In this document: positions 53,977 to 60,634 of the stretch, piece by piece | How the letters are laid out: each line of letters starts with the position of its first letter | Position numbering within the stretch: position 1 is the first letter of the stretch | Source of the DNA: Lentzea albidocapillata | Lineage (GTDB): Bacteria > Actinomycetota > Actinomycetes > Mycobacteriales > Pseudonocardiaceae | Reading direction: 5' to 3' | DNA length: 64,000 bases | Assembly (NCBI RefSeq): GCF_000719115.1 | Contig: NZ_JOEA01000001.1 | Location: 124,001-188,000, forward strand | Translations under genes and position numbers: made by a program | Notes under the pieces: generated by a model | Databases searched by the model: none | What the model saw: only the letters and a program-made list of their open reading frames with translations | What the model was told of the DNA's origin: nothing

Positions 53977-55395
53977 TCAGTCTTTCGGGATGTCCGGGCG
54001 CTTGACGTGACCCGGGACGGTGACGCGGGCCTGCGCCGGCAGCACGCCGTCGACGAGGTAGTCGTCGACCAGGGCGTCGAGGACCTCGTTGCCCGCCAGC
54101 GCGTACACCTCGTGGTCACCGGAGTCTTCGATGACGACGAGCGGGTGGTCCAGCAGTTCGGCCAGCACGACGCCGCCCTCGTAGCGGTCCATCGGGTCGC
54201 CGTCCGCCTGCACCACGAGACCCTTGGGGTAGCCCGGCTGCGCGAGCTTCGTCGGCGGCTCCAGGCTCTCGAACGTCCGGAACGCGCCGACCCACGGCTG
54301 GGCCCGCAGCACGCCGTAGCCGTAGGGGTGCTGGGCGCGGTGCTTGCGGACGTCGGCGTAGTAGACCTCCAGGTCCTGCGGCCAGTAGGTCTCCAGCGTG
54401 ATGGCCTCCAGCACGCCGACGCGCAGGTCGCCCTCCTGGTCCTGCGGCCGCCACGTGGCCTGCCCGACGATCAGCGTCCGCGCCTTCTCGTAGTTGGCGT
54501 CCTGCAACGTGGTGCGGAGGTCGCCGATGAGGTAGCCCAGCGAGTCCCACTGAGCCCGGTCCGTCGACCGCGTGCCGACCGCGCCGTCGAGCAGCGTGCG
54601 GAGCTGGACCTGGTCGCCGTCGTCGAGCTTCTCGACGACGGCCTCGATCTCGGCGATGACCTGCTCGGGGGTCGTGCCGAGGTGGAAGTGCCCGTCGCGT
54701 TCCGCGGTCCACTCCGCCCACAGCGCGACGTTGCGGTAGACCGCCTCCGCCTGCGTGACGAACTGCTCACGCCAAGTCCACTGTGGATTGATGCACGAGT
54801 CGAGGACCGTGCGGTCGAGGTTCTCCGGGAACATCGTGCCGTAGACGGCGCCGACGTACGTGCCGTACGCGTACCCGACGAACGAGATCTTCTCCTCACC
54901 CAGCACGACCCGGATCAGGTCCATGTCACGGGCGGTGTTGCGCGTTGTGATGTGCGGGCGCAGCTCACCGCCGCCCTTCTGGCAGCCGAGCTCGCGCAGC
55001 CGCATGTCCTCGGCCAGCTGCTCGAACAACGAGTCCGGCGGCCGGGAGTCGAAGGGCGCCTTGGGAATCGTCACCTCGCTGTACAGCTTGGTGGACTCGC
55101 CGTAGCCACGCGGGTCGAACCCGATGAGGTCGTAGGCGGTCCGCACCCGCCTGCCGAGGCGCTTGATCAGCCCGAGGCCGTCGCCGCCGTCGCCGCCGGG
55201 CCCGCCGTTGACGGCCAGCAGGACGCCGCGGCGCTGGGCCGGGTTCGTGGCCTTGAGACGGGCGAGCGCGATGGTGAGCTTGGGACCGTCCGGGTCGGAA
55301 TAGTCGCGTGGCACGACGACCGTCGCGCGTTCAAGGCCGTCCTCGAACGGCGGTGACCAGTTCACCTGCTGGTCGTAGAACTCCTTGAGGGGCAC
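53977..55395 (-). CDS. Alpha/beta hydrolase homologue with Ser-to-Ala nucleophile (probable pseudoenzyme)
   Basis: 472 residues, collinear with the tripeptidyl-aminopeptidase family: GGPGGDGGDGLGL oxyanion region, DPRGYGEST, and a TAP-like C-terminal domain with QADGDP and GDHEVYAL. The nucleophile elbow reads GYAYGTYVG: residue 176 is Ala (GCG at 54868-54870), where the homologue at 5.7 kb has Ser (GYSYGTYLG). There is no signal peptide, so it is cytosolic. The frame is intact, so it is not a decayed gene. It may bind a substrate, act as a non-hydrolytic cyclase, or be inactive. Confidence 0.88.
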   Translation of the reverse strand: MPLKEFYDQQVNWSPPFEDGLERATVVVPRDYSDPDGPKLTIALARLKATNPAQRRGVLLAVNGGPGGDGGDGLGLIKRLGRRVRTAYDLIGFDPRGYGESTKLYSEVTIPKAPFDSRPPDSLFEQLAEDMRLRELGCQKGGGELRPHITTRNTARDMDLIRVVLGEEKISFVGYAYGTYVGAVYGTMFPENLDRTVLDSCINPQWTWREQFVTQAEAVYRNVALWAEWTAERDGHFHLGTTPEQVIAEIEAVVEKLDDGDQVQLRTLLDGAVGTRSTDRAQWDSLGYLIGDLRTTLQDANYEKARTLIVGQATWRPQDQEGDLRVGVLEAITLETYWPQDLEVYYADVRKHRAQHPYGYGVLRAQPWVGAFRTFESLEPPTKLAQPGYPKGLVVQADGDPMDRYEGGVVLAELLDHPLVVIEDSGDHEVYALAGNEVLDALVDDYLVDGVLPAQARVTVPGHVKRPDIPKD

Positions 55396-55566
55396 GGTGG
55401 AACCTCCGCGTGTGGGTGTACGCCGACACCGCAGAGTCGCAAGACCTGCTCGAATGCCAGCGGAGCAGCGCGGGCAAGACGCTCAAGGTGGTCTCCACCA
55501 CGTGCAAAGCGCTGCCGTTCAAGGTGAACCACGTCCGGCGAGCCGCAGATCCGTGGGAGAACTGCC

Positions 55567-55890
55567 ATGCCAAAGATCACTTACGTAGCGCACGACGGGG
55601 TTGAGACCGTTGTCGACGTTGCCCAGGACGACACCGTGATGCGCGGCGCGGTTCTCAACGGCATCAAGGGAATCGTCGCCCAGTGCGGCGGTGGAGCCTC
55701 CTGCGGCACGTGCCACGTGTACGTCGACCCGGAGAACACCAAGCCGCTGTCGCAGATGCACCAGGTCGAGGACGAGCTCCTGTACTTCACGGCCTGTGAG
55801 CGCAAGGAGAACAGCCGGCTGAGCTGCCAGATCCCCGTGACCGAGGAGCAGGACGGGCTCGTCGTGCACATGCCTGAGAAGCAACTCTGA
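55567..55890 (+). CDS. 2Fe-2S ferredoxin, putidaredoxin/adrenodoxin type
   Basis: 107 residues. Cluster ligands are in CGGGASCGTC (C-x5-C-x2-C) with the fourth Cys in ACERK or SCQIP. The fold pattern is KITYVAHDGVETVVDVAQ. It carries electrons to P450s. A matching reductase gene lies 0.8 kb downstream, with a ketoreductase between. Most Streptomyces P450 ferredoxins are 3Fe-4S, so this type is notable. It is the first gene of an apparent operon with the ketoreductase and the reductase. Confidence 0.93.
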   Translation: MPKITYVAHDGVETVVDVAQDDTVMRGAVLNGIKGIVAQCGGGASCGTCHVYVDPENTKPLSQMHQVEDELLYFTACERKENSRLSCQIPVTEEQDGLVVHMPEKQL

Positions 55891-55904
55891 GGGAGAGAAG
55901 AAGC

Positions 55905-56684
55905 ATGAGCCAGCGACGGGTCGCCCTGGTCACGGGCGCCACCAGTGGAATCGGTCTCGAGGTCGCGCGCAGCCTCGGCAGGGAGGGGCACGCGGTCTTC
56001 GTCGTGGCCCGCAACGCCGAGAACGTCCAGACCACGGTGAAGCAGCTCCGTGAAGAGGGCATCGAGGCGGACGGTGCGGCGTCCGACGTGACGTCCACAG
56101 AGGACATCAAGAACGCGGTCCAGAAGGCCGTCGACGTCTTCGGGCCCATCGAGATCCTCGTCAACAACGCCGGGCGCGGCGGCGGTGGCATCACCGCCGA
56201 GCTGGACGAGGACCTCTGGCTGGACGTGATCAACACCAACCTCAACGGCGTCTTCCGCTTCACCAAAGAGGTGCTGTCCACCGGCAGGATGGTCGAGCAG
56301 ACCTGGGGCCGGATCATCAACATCGCCTCCACCGGCGGCAAACAGGGCGTCGTGTTCGCCGCGCCCTACTCGGCGTCCAAGCACGGCGTCGTCGGCTTCA
56401 CCAAGGCCGTCGGCATCGAGCTCGCGAAGTCCGGAATCACCGTCAACGCGGTGTGCCCCGGCTACGTCGAGACGCCGATGGCCGGCCGGGTGCGCCAGGG
56501 GTACGCGAACCACTGGGGTGTCACCGAGGACGAGGTCCTCGAGAAGTTCAACGCCAAGATCCCGCTGGGTCGGTACAGCACGCCGGAAGAGGTCGCCGGT
56601 CTCGTGACGTACCTGACGACGGACACCGCGTCCTCGATCACCGCACAGGCGCTCAACGTCTGCGGCGGGCTGGGCAACTACTGA
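55905..56684 (+). CDS. C9 ketoreductase of the act (type II PKS) family
   Basis: 259 residues, collinear with ActIII: VALVTGATSGIGLEVARSLG, LVNNAGRGGGGITAELDED, NIASTGGKQGVVFAAPYSASK with the Ser-Tyr-Lys triad, and the C-terminal TAQALNVCGGLGNY that marks this subfamily. It normally reduces the C9 carbonyl of a nascent aromatic polyketide. No type II ketosynthase pair or aromatase is visible here, so its partners are outside the window or it has another substrate. GGGAGAGAAG precedes the ATG. Confidence 0.93.
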   Translation: MSQRRVALVTGATSGIGLEVARSLGREGHAVFVVARNAENVQTTVKQLREEGIEADGAASDVTSTEDIKNAVQKAVDVFGPIEILVNNAGRGGGGITAELDEDLWLDVINTNLNGVFRFTKEVLSTGRMVEQTWGRIINIASTGGKQGVVFAAPYSASKHGVVGFTKAVGIELAKSGITVNAVCPGYVETPMAGRVRQGYANHWGVTEDEVLEKFNAKIPLGRYSTPEEVAGLVTYLTTDTASSITAQALNVCGGLGNY

Positions 56685-56685
56685 C

Positions 56686-57903
56686 ATGCGCGGCGAGTCG
56701 GTAGTCGTCGTCGGGGCCGGGCAGGCGGGCTGCCAGGTCGCGGTGTCCCTGCGCGAGCAGGGACACCGCGGCCCCATCACGCTCATCGGGGACGAGCAGG
56801 CGGCGCCGTACCAGCGGCCGCCGCTCACCAAGGCCTACCTGGCGGGGGAGACCGACCTCGCCGGGCTGGTGCTCAGGCAGGACTCGTACTACGAGGACCA
56901 CGGCATCAAGCTCGTGCGCGGCGAGCGGGTGATCGGGGTCGACCGCCAGGCGCGGGTCGCGGTGCTGGGTTGTGCCCGGACGATCAGTTACGACCATCTG
57001 GTGTTCGCGACGGGAGCGCGGCCCCGGCCGTTGCCCATCCCCGGCGCCGAGCACGTGCTGAACCTGCGCACGGTCGCGGACGCGGACGCCATCCGGCAGC
57101 GGCTCGACGGCCAGATCGGGCTCGACGTCGTCGTCATCGGCGGCGGGTTCATCGGCCTCGAGTTCGCCGCCGTGGTGCGGAAACTGCGCCACGAGGTGAC
57201 CGTCGTCGAGGCGCAGCCGCAGGTGATGCAACGGGCGGTGTCCGCGGAGACGGCCCAGCACCTCGTCAACCGCCACCGCAGCGAAGGCGTCCAGATCCTC
57301 ACCGGAACGGGCGTCGCCGCGGTCAGGGAAGGCCTGGTGGAACTGGCGGACGGCACGGTGCTCGTCGCGGATCTCGTGGTCGCGGGCATCGGCGTCATCC
57401 CGAACACCGAGGTCGCCCAGCGCGCCGGGCTCACGGTCGACAACGGCATCGTCGTCGACGCTCACCTCGGCACGGTCGACCCGCGCGTCTACGCGGTCGG
57501 CGACTGCGCGCGGTTCGCCAGCACGCACGCCGGCGGCCTGATCCGCCTGGAGTCGGTGCAGAACGCCACGGACCAGGGCACCACGGTCGCGGCGGCCATC
57601 ATGGGCAGCGCGGAGCCCTACACCGCCCTGCCGTGGTTCTGGAGCGACCAGTACGACGTGAAGCTGCAGACCGCAGGCCTCACCAACGGCCACGACCGCA
57701 CGGTCACCGTCGGCGACCCGGCCGAGGGCCGGTTCTCGGTGTTCTGCTTCAAAAATGACAGGTTGATTGGAATCGAGGCGTACAACCGGCCGATCGACTT
57801 CCTGATGGGGCGCCGGATCCTGGAGGGCGGCAACTCGCTCACCCCGGAGATCGTCGCCCAGCCGGGCTTCGACCTGCGCGCCAGCCAGCAGAAGGCGGCC
57901 TGA
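56686..57903 (+). CDS. FAD-dependent ferredoxin reductase
   Basis: 405 residues. The FAD site is VVVVGAGQAGCQVAVSLRE, the NAD(P)H site VVIGGGFIGLEFAAVVRK, and the second FAD motif VYAVGDCARF. These match the putidaredoxin-reductase group (PF07992 with a reductase C-terminal domain). It passes NAD(P)H electrons to the ferredoxin at 55.6 kb and so to the P450s. It starts 1 bp after the ketoreductase stop. Confidence 0.93.
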   Translation: MRGESVVVVGAGQAGCQVAVSLREQGHRGPITLIGDEQAAPYQRPPLTKAYLAGETDLAGLVLRQDSYYEDHGIKLVRGERVIGVDRQARVAVLGCARTISYDHLVFATGARPRPLPIPGAEHVLNLRTVADADAIRQRLDGQIGLDVVVIGGGFIGLEFAAVVRKLRHEVTVVEAQPQVMQRAVSAETAQHLVNRHRSEGVQILTGTGVAAVREGLVELADGTVLVADLVVAGIGVIPNTEVAQRAGLTVDNGIVVDAHLGTVDPRVYAVGDCARFASTHAGGLIRLESVQNATDQGTTVAAAIMGSAEPYTALPWFWSDQYDVKLQTAGLTNGHDRTVTVGDPAEGRFSVFCFKNDRLIGIEAYNRPIDFLMGRRILEGGNSLTPEIVAQPGFDLRASQQKAA

Positions 57904-57933
57904 CCGATGCCGTCCGCGACGCAGGGAGCCGGG

Positions 57934-58539
57934 CTACAACCAGCCGGCTTCCTCGGCGATGCGGATGGCGTCCACCCGGTTGCGCCCGTTGAGCTTGGTC
58001 ATGATCGTCGTCATGTAGTTGCGGACGGTACCGACCGAAAGCGACAGCGCGACAGCGATGTCAGGTGCGTCGGCGCCGTTCGCCGCCAGCCGGAGGACCT
58101 CCAGCTCGCGGTCGGTCAGCGGGCACTCGCCGCGGTCCCACGCGGCCAGGGCGAGCTGGCTGTCCACGACGCGTTCCCCGGCGGCGACGCGTCGGATCGC
58201 GTCGGCGAGCTCCGTCGGCGGCGCGTCCTTGAGCAGGAACCCGTCCACGCGGGCCGCCAACGCCCTGCGCAACGTCCCCGGACGGCCCAGCGACGTCAGC
58301 ATCAACGTCCTGACCTGCGGCATCGTCTCGCGGATCGTCGTCGCGGCGCTCAGCCCGTCGAGGATCGGCAGGTCGATGTCGATCACACAGACGTCGGGGG
58401 CGTGCTGGCGCGCGGCCGGCACGATCTTGTCGCCCGAGCTCACCTCGGCCACGACCTCGATGTCCGGTTCGAGGTTGAGCAGCGCGATGAGAGCACCGCG
58501 CACCATGTGCATGTCCTCCGCGAGCAGAACCCTGATCAT
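57934..58539 (-). CDS. NarL/LuxR-type response regulator
   Basis: 201 residues: receiver domain with phospho-Asp in VCVIDIDLPILDG, and a LuxR helix-turn-helix (LTDRELEVLRLAANGADAPD, LSLSVGTVRNYMTTIMTKL). The ATG at 58539 is preceded by GGAGGGG. It is a paralogue of the regulator at 30.7 kb, with identical length and long shared stretches. The fused kinase at 60.6 kb, four genes away, is a likely partner. Confidence 0.93.
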   Translation of the reverse strand: MIRVLLAEDMHMVRGALIALLNLEPDIEVVAEVSSGDKIVPAARQHAPDVCVIDIDLPILDGLSAATTIRETMPQVRTLMLTSLGRPGTLRRALAARVDGFLLKDAPPTELADAIRRVAAGERVVDSQLALAAWDRGECPLTDRELEVLRLAANGADAPDIAVALSLSVGTVRNYMTTIMTKLNGRNRVDAIRIAEEAGWL

Positions 58540-58647
58540 CGCGCCCCTCCGCGCGCCACCATATCTCCCAACGTTCATGTCGCGCTCCACGCCACATCAA
58601 GGCGGCCCGGCAAGGGTGAACCGAGCTGCCTCGCGAAGGGATGCGTC

Positions 58648-59235
58648 ATGGAACGCAGCGTCAACGTGACAGTCGTGTACTACTCCTCGACGGGAACGAT
58701 TCACCGGATCGCCACGGAGATCTCCGAGACGGCCGAGAAGCACGGTGCCGAGGTGCGGCTGGTACGGGCTGCGGAGCTGGCGCCCGAGGCGGCGTGGCGG
58801 TCCAGGCCTGCCTGGGCGGCGCACCTGGAGGAGACCGCGGACGTCCCCATCGCCTCGGTCGACGACGTGCTGTGGGCCGACGCCGTCGTCTTCGGCACGC
58901 CGACCCGCTTCGGCAACGTGTCCGCGCAGCTCAAGCAGTTCATCGACACGCTGGGGCCCGCCTGGTTCAGCGGCCTGCTCGCCGACAAGGTCTACAGCGC
59001 CTTCACCTCCGGCGGCAGCCTGCACGGGGGCATGGAGACCACGCTCGTGTCGATCTACAACATGGTCTGCCACTTCGGCGGGATCATCGTGCCGCCGGGA
59101 GGAGACCTGAATCCCTACGGCACCTCTCACGTCCTGGGCGCCGGCAACATGCCGGTCGACGAGATCGCGTTGCAGGCGGCCCAGATCCAGGCGGAACGCG
59201 TCGTGCGCGTGGCACGCGCGCTGAAGGAGGTCTGA
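58648..59235 (+). CDS. WrbA-like flavodoxin-fold NAD(P)H:quinone oxidoreductase
   Basis: 195 residues. The FMN phosphate loop is VYYSSTGTIHRIATE, the second loop is FGTPTRFGNVSAQLKQFID, and GGIIVPPGGDLNPYG is typical of WrbA. These enzymes reduce quinones by two electrons. In a cluster with flavin oxygenases it could reduce a quinone intermediate or protect the host. The ATG at 58648 follows GAAGGGA. It is 5 bp upstream of the KASIII-like gene. Confidence 0.9.
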   Translation: MERSVNVTVVYYSSTGTIHRIATEISETAEKHGAEVRLVRAAELAPEAAWRSRPAWAAHLEETADVPIASVDDVLWADAVVFGTPTRFGNVSAQLKQFIDTLGPAWFSGLLADKVYSAFTSGGSLHGGMETTLVSIYNMVCHFGGIIVPPGGDLNPYGTSHVLGAGNMPVDEIALQAAQIQAERVVRVARALKEV

Positions 59236-59240
59236 CCGCG

Positions 59241-60248
59241 GTGCGAGTGAAGGATGTTTTCGTCAACGGCAGCGGCGTGCGCCTGCCCTCGACGCTGAAC
59301 GTCGCGGACGCGATCGCGTCGGGGGAGTGCGAGCCGAAGCTCGTCGCGCGGACGGACGTCGAGTCCGTGTCCGTGTCCCCGCACGAGTCGGCGGCCGAGA
59401 TGGCGGTCGAGGCGGCACGGGTCGCGTTGGCACGGGCGGGATCCGCGCCCGACGACGTCGACCTGATCCTGCACGCCACCACCTACCACCAGGGCCAGGA
59501 CCTGTGGCCCGTCGGTTCCTACATCCAGCGCGAGACGGTGCGGAACTCCTGCCTGGCGCTGGAGATCCGGCAGATGTCCAACGGCGGCCTGGCCGCGATG
59601 GACCTCGCGGTGTCCTACCTGATCGCCCGTCCCGGCAGGGACGCCCTCCTCACGTCCTCGGACCGCTTCTGCCTGCCCGGGATCGACCGCTGGAGGACCG
59701 ACCCCGGAACGCCCTACGGCGACGGCGCGTCGGCTCTCGTGCTGTCCACCCGCGGCGGTTACGCGAAGCTGCTTTCATTGGCGATCAACGCTGATTCCGA
59801 CCTGGAGCCACTGCACCGCGGCGACGTGCCGTTCGGCCTCGCGCCGTTCTCGCACCGCATCCCGGTGGATTTCGAGGAGGCCAAGCACACGTTCAGCCGC
59901 GAGTTCGGGCTCTCCTACGGCATCAACAAGGCCAACGCGGGCCAGGCGCTCGCGGTGGAGCAGGCGCTGTCCGACGCCGACATGAAGATCGGCGACGCGG
60001 ACTGGATCATCCTGCCGCACTTCGGCCGCCGCCGGCTGGACGTGAACTACCTGCGCCCGTACGACATCGACCCGGAGCGTACGACGTGGTCGTGGAGCCG
60101 CACGGTCGGGCACCTCGGCGCCGGCGACCAGTTCGCGAGCTTCGACCACCTCGTGCAGACGGGCAAGGCGAAGTCCGGCCAGCGGATCGTGATGTACGGC
60201 GTCGGCGCCGGTTACAGCTGGGGCTGCGCGGTCATCGAGATGCTGTGA
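59241..60248 (+). CDS. KASIII-like protein with Ser-His-Asp active site (DpsC type)
   Basis: 335 residues with the FabH fold. The usual Cys is Ser113 in EIRQMSNGGLAAMDLAV, the His is His260 in ILPHFGRRRLDV, and the Asn place is Asp296 in HLGAGDQFASFDHL. Ser in this place is known from DpsC, which selects the starter unit in daunorubicin synthesis. GTG start 10 nt after GGAGG. Its last 17 bp overlap the kinase remnant on the other strand. Confidence 0.88.
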   Translation: MRVKDVFVNGSGVRLPSTLNVADAIASGECEPKLVARTDVESVSVSPHESAAEMAVEAARVALARAGSAPDDVDLILHATTYHQGQDLWPVGSYIQRETVRNSCLALEIRQMSNGGLAAMDLAVSYLIARPGRDALLTSSDRFCLPGIDRWRTDPGTPYGDGASALVLSTRGGYAKLLSLAINADSDLEPLHRGDVPFGLAPFSHRIPVDFEEAKHTFSREFGLSYGINKANAGQALAVEQALSDADMKIGDADWIILPHFGRRRLDVNYLRPYDIDPERTTWSWSRTVGHLGAGDQFASFDHLVQTGKAKSGQRIVMYGVGAGYSWGCAVIEML

Positions 60249-60634
60249 GCGGGATTTCGGCGCGCAGCCGGTAGGTTCGCTCGGGCGTGAGCCCGGCGTG
60301 CAGGCCGCCGCCGAGCGCGCGGACACGGGTGGTGAGGTTGCCGATCCCGCTGCCGTCGCCGGAACTTCTTCCGGTGGCGGGGATTCCGTCGTTGGTGATG
60401 TCCAGTGCGACGAGGTCCGGCGACGACGTCAGCACCCAGTACCACGGCGAAGAAGACGAGCCATCGCACCCGGCCGGGCAGCACCAGCACGGAGCTGCCC
60501 GCGAGGAAGCCGGGCATGTTGGTCCACTCGTCAGGGAAGAACAGGAGCGGTACGTACACAAGCACGGCCATCGCGCCCAGTGCCAGGTAGGCCCTGCCGG
60601 AACGCAGATACGGGGCGCTTCCTGGGAAATCTCG
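60232..60634 (-). pseudogene. Degenerate, internally deleted histidine-kinase copy
   Basis: Two pieces of a kinase lie side by side in different frames. The first encodes a membrane segment (RAYLALGAMAVLVYVPLLFF, GFLAGSSVLVLPGRVRW), matching residues 73-117 of the double kinase. The second encodes the end of an ATPase domain (ITNDGIPATGRSSGDGSGIG, LTPERTYRLRAEIP), matching residues 703-752. The phospho-His region and most of the ATPase domain are missing. The copy begins with the same 26-28-bp sequence that lies upstream of the double kinase. Confidence 0.85.
60607..60634. repeat. Duplicated upstream sequence, copy 1
   Basis: GATACGGGGCGCTTCCTGGG and the bases that follow (60607-60634) match 62943-62968 with about three differences and two length changes. 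Each copy lies at the 5' side of a kinase unit, so the sequence is probably an old promoter segment copied with the gene. Confidence 0.7.

Noticed and set aside
60212..60571. 119-codon frame read as a separate small membrane protein
   Set aside because: Only the first 50 residues resemble the kinase membrane part; the rest is out-of-frame kinase sequence, so a decayed copy explains it better.
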